63,251 bases of DNA, from contig NZ_AUYB01000080.1 of NCBI RefSeq assembly GCF_001625655.1, forward strand, positions 1 to 63,251. The letters run 5' to 3'. The position numbers and the translations under genes were made by a program. This document shows positions 1 through 9,643 of the stretch, one piece after another; the stretch's first letter is position 1; each line of letters starts with the position of its first letter. This stretch comes from Pseudoalteromonas luteoviolacea DSM 6061 (GTDB taxonomy: Bacteria > Pseudomonadota > Gammaproteobacteria > Enterobacterales > Alteromonadaceae). The notes under the pieces were generated by a model that saw nothing but the letters and a program-made list of their open reading frames with translations, did no database searches and was not told where the DNA came from.

Positions 1-3000
1 CGCACCGCCGTAAACGGTGTCGTTACCAGATCCTGCTTGAATAGTGTCATCACCTCCGCGCGCATAGACTACATCATTGCCGTTGCCAGCATTGATAACA
101 TTATTGAGGTCTGATGCCACAATATGCTCGCTGAGTGCAGTACCAGTAACATCATGAGCAAAAATAAGATTTGAACTAACACTGTTTACGGTATCTTGAT
201 GGTCCACCAGCCATTGATGAGCAGCACCTTGCGCTTGAACTAAGGTATCTTTGATTAACTGGCTTGCAGTATTTGAAAATTCACCATCAAACTGGTTCAG
301 GATGTTAACCAACAATAGTAAGTCAGCAGCTTTCTTTTTGGTATCTAGTGCTCCTTGTTTTTGTACTGCTAATTCAAACATGCGCTGTGTACTGACAGAC
401 ATATCAAATGGTACGTGCAATTGATCTGTTGCCGCATCGTAATTAAGCGTATACAAAACGTCTTTTGTTAGACCTTGGCTAACGGCAAACTTCACAAGTA
501 AGTTGCTGCGTATGTTATTCCAAGCCTGCTCGTAAAGTCGGCCTGTAGACTGCATGCCACCATTACCAGCCCACACTCCGTCATTAAGCTCTAAATTGTT
601 TATTCCGGTGTAGGCTTTGATCACTCCTAGCTGAGCCAAGCTCAGTGAAACACCTGCTTGAGCAAAGTGAACTTTGCCATCTTCTCCCAAAGATAGATTT
701 GGCGTGCTATCGATATCTTCAAGCGTTAATGCTTCTGCATTTGCCCAGCTAATTAACATGTCATCGAATCGATCAAATATATTTTCGCTGGTAAGGCCCG
801 CACGTGTCTCCATAACTATTTGCGAGAAAGCAGAATCCAAACTCATGGCGATATCCAAATCTGGCATCAGGCCATAACCTTTGACTTTACCTGTCGCGAT
901 TGCATCTGGTGTAAGCGTCACTTCACCAATAAATTCTGAATATGTGGCTCTTATTGTGAACTGAACATCACCAAGAATATGGCTACTTTGGTTCCCGTCG
1001 GCATCTGTTCGGACATAACTACCAATCTCATCTAAAATGACATCATTAGACTCGCTACCTACCGCAGTGCGCGTCAGGCTAATTTCCGTGATGCCAAAGT
1101 CAGATAAACGACTGATTTCGTTATCCGAGGAATGTCCATCACCATTTAAGTCCTGCCAAATTAGTAAATCATTGAACGCAGCGTCTTGTGCATTAATTAC
1201 GCCATCGCCATTACTATCTAATGCGCTGAGTTCCTCGAACCCTGTGACACTTTCACTACCAAATAGCTCGTTAATGTCATTAATTTTACCATCACCATTT
1301 TTATCAAGCGCCAAAAAGCCATCGTCGCCCTTCACCCATGATGTATGCGTAGCAAAGCCATCTCCGGTTAAATCAAACTTTGCCTGGCTCTGATCTAGAC
1401 TGATGAACTCAAGTCCATCTCCATCCAAATCAAGAATCAATGGATCTATACGTCTGCGTCGATTTGCATTATTGCTGCCTTCTTCTGCTGGGTCACCGGG
1501 TGTTCCGCCATCACCACCCTCTGAGCCACCATCAGGTGTTGGGTCATCCTCATTCGGAATACCGTCACCGTCTCTATCGGGATCTAAATGATCTGGGATC
1601 CCGTCTCCATCACTGTCTTTTTCAGAAGGGTTATTTGGATCTTCTTCACTGTCAGGAATACCATTGCCATCAGCATCTGGATCTTCATCATCGGGTATAC
1701 CATCCCCATCTTCATCTGGCTCTTCTTCTGGTGGTTGCTCTAATAGACTTTCAAGTTGGCTAATAATGTCTTGAAGTAATGCAATAATATTGCTAAAACC
1801 TGCATCCAATCGGTTACTTTCCGCTTCAATATAAGCATTCGTGTTAGATATAAAATGGTCAAAGCTATGAATATCTTGAAGGTAACTTGCCAAAACGTGG
1901 TTCACTGACTTTTGAGACAGTTCAATTTGGCCATTAATTTCTGAATAGAGCTCCCCAAGCTGATTGAAGAGTGAGTCAGGGATATCCACCCCTTCTTGCA
2001 TATCAACCTGAGCTGCCAAACGCTGTGCTTTGTGTCTCAGCGCTTCAGCAGAATCTCGATGCATATCCCATACTGATGACATGTAACGCTTTTTGTCGTC
2101 AACTACAAGACCGCTCAATTCAGCATACATCAAGGTTAATTGCTGATCGACAGCAATTGTTTCAAAATGACCGAACTCAGAGTCCAGCTCATTTTGCTTG
2201 GTCATATACTGCCCAACAAGATCTTCGCTGATCTCATCAACAAGTAAAATTCCGCCATTGAGTACCTGTGTTTTAAACGCAGCCAACTCAGACAAAATGC
2301 GCGCTTTAACTTCAGAGAGATTGCCTTCATATTTAGCTAGCCATTGATTAACAAAGCTATCGACATTCCCATTTTTTATGTTTGCTTGGCCGAAAGCCTG
2401 ACGCACAGAGTCAATAAACTCAGTTGTTTTTTGGCGCGCATCACCTTGACCATTCAACTCTGCTGCGAAGTCACTTTCTGCTTGATTAATGATTCTAGTT
2501 CGTGACTTCTTAACACTAATGCCTAGGTACATATTGAGGTATTGGGTTACTTCACCACCATCTCCATAACCGCCTAAAATGGTATTGAATTCACCAATAT
2601 ACTGATCTTTGAGCTCTTCAATTTCAGAGTGACTTAAGTCAATTCGCAATTCGAGACTTTGTTGAATTTTATAATTTATCTCGTCATTTAGATCACGAAT
2701 CAAGCCATTAACATCAGTAGTAAACTGACCATCAATGGCCATTGCAGGGTCAACACCGGCCAGTGCAGCTTCTTGACGGACAAGTGCTTCATATTGCTCA
2801 AGTACCGCCTGTTTGCGGCTTGAAAGCTGATTTTGAATGATGTCAATCATGCCCTGCTGCTCTTGACGTAACTGCTCAGTAATTTGGGCAGCTGTAGATG
2901 CATGAACAGAAACATACTTGGCCACAGTTGTAATAATGGCAGAAATAACCGCAGCAGCAGCGAAGCCCGGATGACGCGTTTTTAAAGCATCTGTAATATC

Positions 3001-3324
3001 ATTAACAACGGCAGCCATAGATGCTACAAGTGCGGCAATAGTGTCATTACCAACCACACCGGCTTCTTTCTCTGTTTTGTATTTTTGATAATTACGCTTA
3101 ATACTTTCGAGGTTAAATACGACCCCTGGCAAAGTATCTGCGCCCATAAGCCCGGCAGTCGCAACTAAAACATCTGCAGTTGCTAAAAATACATCGATAA
3201 CTTCAGAGCTACCGTTTTTATAATTTTCGAGTGTTGAATCCAATACAGCTAGATTGGCGTGTAGTTCTATCCAACCTTTTTCTTTAGAATCAAGAATTGA
3301 TTTTACTAAATTATTAAAGTTCAT
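1..3324 (-). CDS. Large RTX-type calcium-binding secreted protein (C-terminus off window)
   Basis: The reading frame opens at an ATG at 3324 behind an AAGGA box (8-base spacer) and stays in frame to base 1, giving 1108 residues without a stop. Residues near 117-140 are hydrophobic and Ala-rich. Residues ~150-530 are rich in Glu, Gln and Leu and look coiled-coil. Residues ~535-595 form an Asp-rich block of thrombospondin-3/EF-hand-like units (DGDGIPD type). Near residue 623 comes the LILDLDGDGLE motif common in type I secreted proteins, then more EF-hand-like units. The last visible residues (~1085-1108) are RTX nonapeptides (GGDDTIQAGSGNDTVYGG). The C-terminal secretion signal is outside the window. 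It lies just downstream of, and on the same strand as, the exporter genes and is presumably their cargo. No toxin catalytic domain is visible, so adhesin, bacteriocin or toxin cannot be told apart. Confidence 0.9.
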   Translation of the reverse strand, partial: MNFNNLVKSILDSKEKGWIELHANLAVLDSTLENYKNGSSEVIDVFLATADVLVATAGLMGADTLPGVVFNLESIKRNYQKYKTEKEAGVVGNDTIAALVASMAAVVNDITDALKTRHPGFAAAAVISAIITTVAKYVSVHASTAAQITEQLRQEQQGMIDIIQNQLSSRKQAVLEQYEALVRQEAALAGVDPAMAIDGQFTTDVNGLIRDLNDEINYKIQQSLELRIDLSHSEIEELKDQYIGEFNTILGGYGDGGEVTQYLNMYLGISVKKSRTRIINQAESDFAAELNGQGDARQKTTEFIDSVRQAFGQANIKNGNVDSFVNQWLAKYEGNLSEVKARILSELAAFKTQVLNGGILLVDEISEDLVGQYMTKQNELDSEFGHFETIAVDQQLTLMYAELSGLVVDDKKRYMSSVWDMHRDSAEALRHKAQRLAAQVDMQEGVDIPDSLFNQLGELYSEINGQIELSQKSVNHVLASYLQDIHSFDHFISNTNAYIEAESNRLDAGFSNIIALLQDIISQLESLLEQPPEEEPDEDGDGIPDDEDPDADGNGIPDSEEDPNNPSEKDSDGDGIPDHLDPDRDGDGIPNEDDPTPDGGSEGGDGGTPGDPAEEGSNNANRRRRIDPLILDLDGDGLEFISLDQSQAKFDLTGDGFATHTSWVKGDDGFLALDKNGDGKINDINELFGSESVTGFEELSALDSNGDGVINAQDAAFNDLLIWQDLNGDGHSSDNEISRLSDFGITEISLTRTAVGSESNDVILDEIGSYVRTDADGNQSSHILGDVQFTIRATYSEFIGEVTLTPDAIATGKVKGYGLMPDLDIAMSLDSAFSQIVMETRAGLTSENIFDRFDDMLISWANAEALTLEDIDSTPNLSLGEDGKVHFAQAGVSLSLAQLGVIKAYTGINNLELNDGVWAGNGGMQSTGRLYEQAWNNIRSNLLVKFAVSQGLTKDVLYTLNYDAATDQLHVPFDMSVSTQRMFELAVQKQGALDTKKKAADLLLLVNILNQFDGEFSNTASQLIKDTLVQAQGAAHQWLVDHQDTVNSVSSNLIFAHDVTGTALSEHIVASDLNNVINAGNGNDVVYARGGDDTIQAGSGNDTVYGGA

Positions 3325-3435
3325 TTAGTATTCCTTCACGGTTAGTTTTATGCTTTATTTCCCTTAAACCTTTGATTCACCTACTGCAAGGTTGAAGAGA
3401 GCTATGATATACGCAGGCACTAATTGGGTCCTTGC

Positions 3436-3918
3436 CTAACGCTTTCGGGTATAGGTTTTTATTGCGAAAATAATAACAAAAGAAATTATAAGCAGGTATA
3501 TATGCTCTGCCAATTGCTCTTCGTTTTCTTTGTTTAACTGTTCAATACCACTTAACTCGTCTAATAGAACTTCTCCTTCTGTCGCAACAAAGACTAAGTG
3601 ATGAAATGCGTGCTCCCCTGGCACATCAACAATTCCCACTCTTAAGTTATCTAATTTTTGTTCACTCAATCGCTCAAACGGATAGTAATTAACAATGAAT
3701 TTGAACCCGCTCTGCTTATCCTTTAACTGGCTATACGTTCCTCCCTTTAAACTCGAGGTAATTCCGACATAGTCCACTTCGTGATAGCGTGTATCGCTCA
3801 CTGTGGCTTCTTGGGAAAAAAAGTTATGCCTAAAAAACATGAAAATGACGAGGGCGAGTACAGCCAAAATCGGAATAAACTGAGGTAACCGACGCATAGC
3901 GTCGTTCATTGAAAACAT
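3436..3918 (-). CDS. Membrane protein of unknown function between exporter and RTX cargo
   Basis: 160 residues, not recognised. It has a hydrophobic segment at about 13-30, a soluble middle of about 105 residues, a second hydrophobic segment at about 139-155 and a basic tail (TRKR). Both ends therefore probably face the cytoplasm and the middle the periplasm. A good AAAGGAG box precedes the ATG. It lies 105 bases after the second ABC exporter gene and 111 bases before the RTX gene, all on one strand, so a role in cargo secretion, immunity or surface display is possible. That is inference from position only. Confidence 0.75.
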   Translation of the reverse strand: MFSMNDAMRRLPQFIPILAVLALVIFMFFRHNFFSQEATVSDTRYHEVDYVGITSSLKGGTYSQLKDKQSGFKFIVNYYPFERLSEQKLDNLRVGIVDVPGEHAFHHLVFVATEGEVLLDELSGIEQLNKENEEQLAEHIYLLIISFVIIFAIKTYTRKR

Positions 3919-3990
3919 CGACTTATCTCCTTTAAATACTACTGTGCTGATTCTTTTCCAGTACCCAAATGATTTTTAAACCGCCCGTAA

Positions 3991-4018
3991 ACACGCCTTC
4001 AACATAGTGAAAGCGTGT
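3991..4018 (-). other. Imperfect stem-loop inside the secretion operon
   Basis: ACACGC and GCGTGT arms, with three of four further inner positions paired, close an 8-base loop between the second exporter gene and the 160-residue gene. There is no T-run after it, so it could be an attenuator, processing site or mRNA stabiliser rather than a terminator. Confidence 0.4.
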
Positions 4019-4023
4019 GCTTA

Positions 4024-6147
4024 TTAAGAAGAGGTTTGTAAATCCCATAAGGCTTTATAACGACTCTGTGTGTTCGTTAATTCATTGTGAGAGCCCGCTT
4101 CTATTATCTTTCCCTTTTCGACAACAATGATGCGGTCACAAAATCGAATAGTATTGAGCCTATGCGCAATACTTATTACTGTTCTGCCTTTCGCTATCTC
4201 CGGCAGACGGGCGATAATGGTTGCTTCTGATTCATAATCTAAAGCACTGGTTGCTTCGTCTAGAACTAAAATCTTTGGATTGGTTATAAGCGCTCGAGCT
4301 ATGGCAATCCTTTGTCGTTGGCCACCGGATAGACGCCCTCCACTTTCACCAACTTGCGTTTGGTACCCTTGAGGCAAGCTACAGATAAATTCATGTGCTC
4401 CCGCCAATTTCGCTGCGTCAATTATCTGTTCAGGCGTCGCTTGAGGTAGACACTGACTAATGTTTGCCGCGATGCTACCTGCAAATAGGCGACTCTCTTG
4501 CAATACAACACTCAGGTTTCTTCTTAGCTCTATTGGATCTGCAATTGCTAAGTCCATACCGTCTACTATTACTTCGCCAGACGTAGGGCTATACAATCGT
4601 TGCAATAGTTTAGTCAAAGTACTCTTGCCCGAACCTGATTGACCAGTGATACCAATACACTCCCCAGCCTTAATATCTAGAGACAAGTTAGAGATGACTT
4701 CTGGAGATTCATCGTCGTAACGGAATCGAACACGATGAAACTGAACTGAACCTTTCATATCAGGCGAAGACGCAAGGCCTTTTGCACCGGCTTCTTGCTC
4801 TTCATCTAAAATATCACCAACCCGACGCAATGAAATCAAACAATGCTGAAAGTCTTGCCAAATCTGCGCCAGTCGCAAAATAGGCATAGTTACTTGCCCT
4901 GCAAGCATATTAAATGCAACTAGTTGACCCGCGGTTAGGTCTCCACTCATCACCAACTTTACGCCCCACCAAAGCGCTAACGCAGCACTTAACTTTTGAA
5001 TCGTGCTAATACCCTGCTCCGCCCAAATCGAGATTACTCGTGCTCGAAAGCTTGCGATGAGCTGGCTAGCAAGGCTTTTTTTCCACTGCTTTTCAAAACC
5101 ACGCTCCACTGAACTGGTTTTAATAGTTTCAATGCCCGTAACAGCTTCAGTTAAAAATGCGGTATTGTCCGCTGATGTTTCAAACTCAGCCTGTACTCTG
5201 CGACGCAAGCTCGGGCCAATTGCGAGCCAAAAGAGGATATAAAGTACCAATGACCCCAGCACAATCCATGTTAACAACGGCGCATATGCAAATAAGACTG
5301 CGATCACGATGATTACAAAAGCTAAATCAATCAGCATAGTTAATGCAGAGCCCGACAAAAACTGCCTGATCATTTCCATTTCTCTAACTCGCGCCGTTAT
5401 TTGGCCAGTTTGGCGCTGCCCAAAGTAACGCATTGGCAATGACACCAAGTGAGAAAATAAACGTGCGTTTAATTCAGCTGAGACTTTACTCGCTAAGTTT
5501 GCAAACAACCAAGTTCGCATATACGTATACAATGGTTCAAAGATAGCCAATGCCAAAAGAGCAATACCCAGTACCTGCAGACTGGAAACACTGCGACTGA
5601 CCAAAACCCGATCAATGACATTTTCAAATAAGATTGGTGTTGCCAGTGCAATAAGCTGGATAAAGAAAGAAATCAAAATGATTTTTCGAGCTTGGCTGGC
5701 GTGTTTCTTTAAAGAAGGGATAAACCAACTGAATCCAAATTTTACATCCGATTGCTTAATTTCACTTTCTGCCAGCATCAACAGCTCGCCATTCCAAACT
5801 TTAGAGAAATCGGGCAAAGACATGCCGATAATTTGCGCTTTCCTTGGGGAGTAAAGTTGTACCTCATTTTTGTCAATTTTCAATAAGACACAAAATTGCC
5901 CATCAATTTGAACCAAAGCCGGCAATGGCATAAGATGCAACCGTTCAATACCTGTGGTCTGAACACTTGCTTTTAATCCAATCCATTTGGCGCAGCGGCA
6001 CAATGTCAAATGATCTATCTCTTCGTCATGTACACCTGTTTGATGCTTTAAATAATTGACTTCAACATTTTTATCGAATGACTTTGCAGCAAAAGCGAGC
6101 GCCTGCAGACCATACATTACTTGCAATGAGCAGTGCTTAACTTCCAT
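4024..6147 (-). CDS. Type I secretion ABC exporter, second paralogue (RtxE/HlyB-like)
   Basis: 707 residues, the usual length for peptidase-domain ABC exporters. Residues 1-125 are a C39-like domain that lacks the catalytic cysteine (the region around GLQALAFAAK), as in HlyB, so it should bind cargo rather than cleave it. Residues ~150-440 hold six membrane helices. The nucleotide-binding domain has Walker A GQSGSGKS (502-509), signature LSGGQ (606-610), Walker B ILVLDE (626-631) and a switch His. The ATG lies 2 bases after the adaptor stop codon and has a GGGAG box. With the exporter at 7526-9643 it probably forms a heterodimer, as RtxB and RtxE do in the MARTX system. This pairing is inferred from gene order. 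Confidence 0.93.
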   Translation of the reverse strand: MEVKHCSLQVMYGLQALAFAAKSFDKNVEVNYLKHQTGVHDEEIDHLTLCRCAKWIGLKASVQTTGIERLHLMPLPALVQIDGQFCVLLKIDKNEVQLYSPRKAQIIGMSLPDFSKVWNGELLMLAESEIKQSDVKFGFSWFIPSLKKHASQARKIILISFFIQLIALATPILFENVIDRVLVSRSVSSLQVLGIALLALAIFEPLYTYMRTWLFANLASKVSAELNARLFSHLVSLPMRYFGQRQTGQITARVREMEMIRQFLSGSALTMLIDLAFVIIVIAVLFAYAPLLTWIVLGSLVLYILFWLAIGPSLRRRVQAEFETSADNTAFLTEAVTGIETIKTSSVERGFEKQWKKSLASQLIASFRARVISIWAEQGISTIQKLSAALALWWGVKLVMSGDLTAGQLVAFNMLAGQVTMPILRLAQIWQDFQHCLISLRRVGDILDEEQEAGAKGLASSPDMKGSVQFHRVRFRYDDESPEVISNLSLDIKAGECIGITGQSGSGKSTLTKLLQRLYSPTSGEVIVDGMDLAIADPIELRRNLSVVLQESRLFAGSIAANISQCLPQATPEQIIDAAKLAGAHEFICSLPQGYQTQVGESGGRLSGGQRQRIAIARALITNPKILVLDEATSALDYESEATIIARLPEIAKGRTVISIAHRLNTIRFCDRIIVVEKGKIIEAGSHNELTNTQSRYKALWDLQTSS

Positions 6148-6149
6148 AG

Positions 6150-7529
6150 CTATCGCTCCCTTAGCGCTTCAGACTGATACTTTTGCAGTGGACTTAGTAA
6201 GTATTCAATGACCCTTCTTGAGCCTGTCTTAATCTCAGCTGTCACACTCATTCCTGCAGTTACAGGGACCCAACTTTCGTCCACAAGGATGCGTTCGTCA
6301 TCTAACTGGATCCTTGCTGGAAACACATATCCTAACTGCTCGTCTTTTACAGCATCTCTAGAAACGTGTAGTACTTTACCTGAAATGGTTCCATATTTTG
6401 TGAAGGGAAAACTATCGATTTTAATTTCAACTGTCTGTCCAGCGACAACAAAGCCAACGTCCTTATTTAAGACATTTACTTCAGCCTCTAATTGATGCAC
6501 TTTAGGGACTACCACCATTAGCGCTTGAGCCGGTGTTACTACACCACCTAAGGTATGAATACTTAATTGTTGCACTACACCATCTACTGGCGAGCGAAGC
6601 GATTGCAAACGTTGTTTTTCGCGTGCTTTTATCAAGTCTTGTTCTGTTTGCGTTGTAATAATTTCAGATTGATTAAGCTCTTCGTGAAACTCTCTTCGCT
6701 TTTGCGCAAGATAACTATCACGTTGCTCAGCAAGGCTTAATGCCTCTGCTTTTAACACCTCGCTTTGGGCGTTTAAACTAACCATCGTGCGCTCCGCTTC
6801 TAACAGCTCTTTTTCCTGCTCTAAAATTTCCACTCTAGCGATAGCCTGTGATGACTCTAAGTTTTTTCTTGCGTCCAATCGAGCTTCAATGTTCTTTTTT
6901 AGGCGCTTGAGTGCTGCAAGATCTTGAATATTCGCTTCAAGCTGTGCCTCATTTACTTGCACCTCAGCACTAAAACGGTCCAACACAGCGTTCATTTCTT
7001 TATGTTCACTACTTAAGTGACCAAAGCTTGTTTCTACTTGCAATGCGCTGGCTTCTTTTGGTGGTTCAAAGGAGTTAATGGGATCGTCTGACAAAAGAGC
7101 TCTAAGCCTTTCACTTTCTAGCTTGTAGTATACAAGTTGCTCAGCAAGCCTCTTTGACTCTGCATCTGCACCAATAGGGTTTAGCTGAATAAGTACATCC
7201 CCTTTTTTTACAGCCTGCCCGTCTCTAACATTGATAGACAGAACCTCTCCTTGCTCAAGAGGCTGAATCACTTTACTGTGACTAGATACCATTACTTTAC
7301 CAAGTGCATTAGCGTGAATATCTAATTTGCCAACAATGGACCAAACCAGTGCAATTACAACAAAACCAGTTAGTAAATAAGCAATTCTTCGTGCCCATGG
7401 AGATGCTGGTTTTTCAATAATTTCGAGGTATGCCGGCAAAAATTCATATTCATTTTTGTTTCTCTTGGTAACGGCTGTGCTTTTATTATTCTTGTTTATT
7501 GCTTCAAGCACCTTTTTTAAAAAATTCAT
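6150..7529 (-). CDS. Type I secretion membrane fusion protein (HlyD family)
   Basis: 459 residues. A cytoplasmic N-tail of about 50 residues is followed by one membrane helix (~residues 48-65), the lipoyl-like half (INVRDGQAVKKGDVLIQLNP), a long coiled-coil hairpin (~150-300), the second lipoyl half (SPVDGVVQQL) and the beta-barrel/AprE-like C-terminal part. It bridges the inner-membrane exporter to a TolC-type outer-membrane channel, which is not encoded here. Its ATG overlaps the stop of the upstream exporter gene by 4 bases, a sign of translational coupling. Confidence 0.94.
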   Translation of the reverse strand: MNFLKKVLEAINKNNKSTAVTKRNKNEYEFLPAYLEIIEKPASPWARRIAYLLTGFVVIALVWSIVGKLDIHANALGKVMVSSHSKVIQPLEQGEVLSINVRDGQAVKKGDVLIQLNPIGADAESKRLAEQLVYYKLESERLRALLSDDPINSFEPPKEASALQVETSFGHLSSEHKEMNAVLDRFSAEVQVNEAQLEANIQDLAALKRLKKNIEARLDARKNLESSQAIARVEILEQEKELLEAERTMVSLNAQSEVLKAEALSLAEQRDSYLAQKRREFHEELNQSEIITTQTEQDLIKAREKQRLQSLRSPVDGVVQQLSIHTLGGVVTPAQALMVVVPKVHQLEAEVNVLNKDVGFVVAGQTVEIKIDSFPFTKYGTISGKVLHVSRDAVKDEQLGYVFPARIQLDDERILVDESWVPVTAGMSVTAEIKTGSRRVIEYLLSPLQKYQSEALRER

Positions 7530-9643
7530 AGTATGTTCTCCAGCTTACTTTCCTTTTGCATGTGCCAAAGTCTTGCATAGCGACCGTCAAGTGCTATCAA
7601 TTGTTCATGTGTTCCTTGCTCGGCTATTTGGCCTTGTTCGAGCACTATAATGCGGTCGCATTCTTTAATTGTGGACAGGCGGTGAGCAATAATCACAGTG
7701 GTTTTATCATGGCTAAAGTGCTTCATATTGTTTTGAATAACTTGCTGAGATCCATCATCAAGCGCACTGGTAGCTTCGTCCATAATAAGTACCGAAGGCT
7801 GTGTGAGAAGCGCACGGGCAATTGCAATTCGTTGTTTTTGTCCACCAGAAAGAGAGCTTCCACCTTCAGCTAAAATCGTGTCATACCCTTTTGGTAACTT
7901 AAGAATGAACTCATGCGCCCCAGCTAACTCCGCAGCACGAACAACGTCTGCTAGCGGGGCTGCCGGATACTTGATTGCAATATTTTCTCTTACACTGCGA
8001 TTAAACAAATAGTTTTCCTGAAGTACCACTCCCATAGAGTTTCTCAGTTCCGGGGCAGACAACTGATTTATAGGTAAGTTATCGATCAGAATCCGACCTT
8101 TTTCTGCCAGATATAGCTTCTGTATTAAGCGTGCAATAGTGCTTTTTCCTGACCCTGATTCACCGACTATACCCACGGATTCCCCAGCTTTAATATGTAA
8201 AGAAACCCCCTTCAATATGGCAGGTGACTGAGGTTGATACCTAAACCAGACGTTTTCTAACTTTATGTCACCACGTAGTACTGGTTTTACAATAAGTTTT
8301 TTTTGTTCTAATTCGGTTGGCAAGTTCAGCATTTCGCCTAAATTATCAACGGCTACCTGTGTTTGAATAAACTGTTGCCATAGCTCAACTAATTTAGCTA
8401 CAGGTTGATGGACATGGCTAACCATCATATTGAAGGCAATCAATTGACCGATAGTAATTTCCAACGACATTACCATACTGGCGCCAACCCAAATCACTAA
8501 AACAGATGTCACTTTTTGTAACATCGCAACAATTTGATTCGACATCGCCTGCAAAGATTGACGGTCAAAATTGGCTTCAACTAGGTCTTTAGTTTGCCCT
8601 TCCCAAGTTCGTTGCAAACTGGGCTCTGTCGCTAAACTTTTTACCGTTTCAATACCATTTACAGATTCTGTTAAAAAGGACAAGTTTTTGGCCCCACATG
8701 CAAATTGGTGCTCGATTCGTTGTTTGAGTGGTTTAGAAGTAAAATAAGCAACAGCAACATACAAAGGTAAAGAGGCTAATACAATGCAGGTCAATAATGG
8801 AGAGAGGTAAAACATCACAGCAAAAAAAACAAATGTGAAGGCAACATCCACTAATAGTGTCAGTGCGGCGCCCGTCAATAGATTACGTATGCTATCTAGC
8901 TCGCGTACTCTGGTAACGATGGCACCAATTTGCCGTGATTTAAAATACAATAAAGGGAGCCCAAGTAAATGTGAGAATAACTTAGCCCCGAGACGAATAT
9001 CTATGCGGTTTGTAGTGTGGACTAAAATATATTCTCGAAGTCCTTTTAAGCCAACTTCGAATAATCCAACAATGACCAGTACGATTACGAGTACATCTAA
9101 AGTGGACAGCGCTTGGTGAACAATCACCTTGTCCATGATTACTTGGAAAAATAATGGAAGTGCGAGCGCCAATAACTGTAGGAATAATGAAAACAGTAAA
9201 ACTTCACTCAGCAGCCCACGGTGTCTAACAAACTCAGGAATAAACCAGGAAATATCAAATTGATATTTAGAATTTCCGAGCATGATTACCTGCTCAGTCC
9301 AATTTAACTCTAGCTCCTTGAGTGAAATAATATGCGGAGTTTCTGAGTCAGGATCCTGCAGTAAAGCTTGGTCATCCGATACTCGTGCAAGTACAATAAA
9401 TTTTCCACTTTTATCCTTGAACGCTAAAGGTAGGCTTTCCTGTGAAACTTTATCAAGCTTCAAGGATTTGAGTTTTAATTTTGCGTTATTATATTTACCT
9501 AGCGCTTTAATTACTTGCTTTAAAGAAGGGTAGTCTGACGAAGAAAAGGAAGGTTTCGCATCAATACCTGAAACTTTTAACAATATATTTGAACACGCAA
9601 CAGCACTTCGCAGCAACTCATCGTTGCTCGATTTAATGCTCAC
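7526..9643 (-). CDS. Type I secretion ABC exporter, first paralogue (RtxB/HlyB-like)
   Basis: 705 residues starting at GTG, with an AAGGA box about 8 bases upstream. The N-terminal ~125 residues are a C39-like domain without a recognisable catalytic Cys-His pair. Membrane helices cover ~145-430. The ATPase domain has Walker A GESGSGKS (494-501), LSGGQ (598-602), Walker B VLIMDE (618-623) and switch His654. It is clearly paralogous to the exporter at 4024-6147 but diverged. Both ATPase domains look intact. It is first in the operon exporter-adaptor-exporter-unknown-RTX, so the promoter should lie in the long spacer upstream (9644-10321). Confidence 0.93.
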   Translation of the reverse strand: MSIKSSNDELLRSAVACSNILLKVSGIDAKPSFSSSDYPSLKQVIKALGKYNNAKLKLKSLKLDKVSQESLPLAFKDKSGKFIVLARVSDDQALLQDPDSETPHIISLKELELNWTEQVIMLGNSKYQFDISWFIPEFVRHRGLLSEVLLFSLFLQLLALALPLFFQVIMDKVIVHQALSTLDVLVIVLVIVGLFEVGLKGLREYILVHTTNRIDIRLGAKLFSHLLGLPLLYFKSRQIGAIVTRVRELDSIRNLLTGAALTLLVDVAFTFVFFAVMFYLSPLLTCIVLASLPLYVAVAYFTSKPLKQRIEHQFACGAKNLSFLTESVNGIETVKSLATEPSLQRTWEGQTKDLVEANFDRQSLQAMSNQIVAMLQKVTSVLVIWVGASMVMSLEITIGQLIAFNMMVSHVHQPVAKLVELWQQFIQTQVAVDNLGEMLNLPTELEQKKLIVKPVLRGDIKLENVWFRYQPQSPAILKGVSLHIKAGESVGIVGESGSGKSTIARLIQKLYLAEKGRILIDNLPINQLSAPELRNSMGVVLQENYLFNRSVRENIAIKYPAAPLADVVRAAELAGAHEFILKLPKGYDTILAEGGSSLSGGQKQRIAIARALLTQPSVLIMDEATSALDDGSQQVIQNNMKHFSHDKTTVIIAHRLSTIKECDRIIVLEQGQIAEQGTHEQLIALDGRYARLWHMQKESKLENIL

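Noticed and set aside
1403..1763. Plus-strand frames rich in Ser, Pro, His and Leu
   Set aside because: They are antisense to the Asp/Gly-rich calcium repeats of the RTX gene; composition is a mirror effect.
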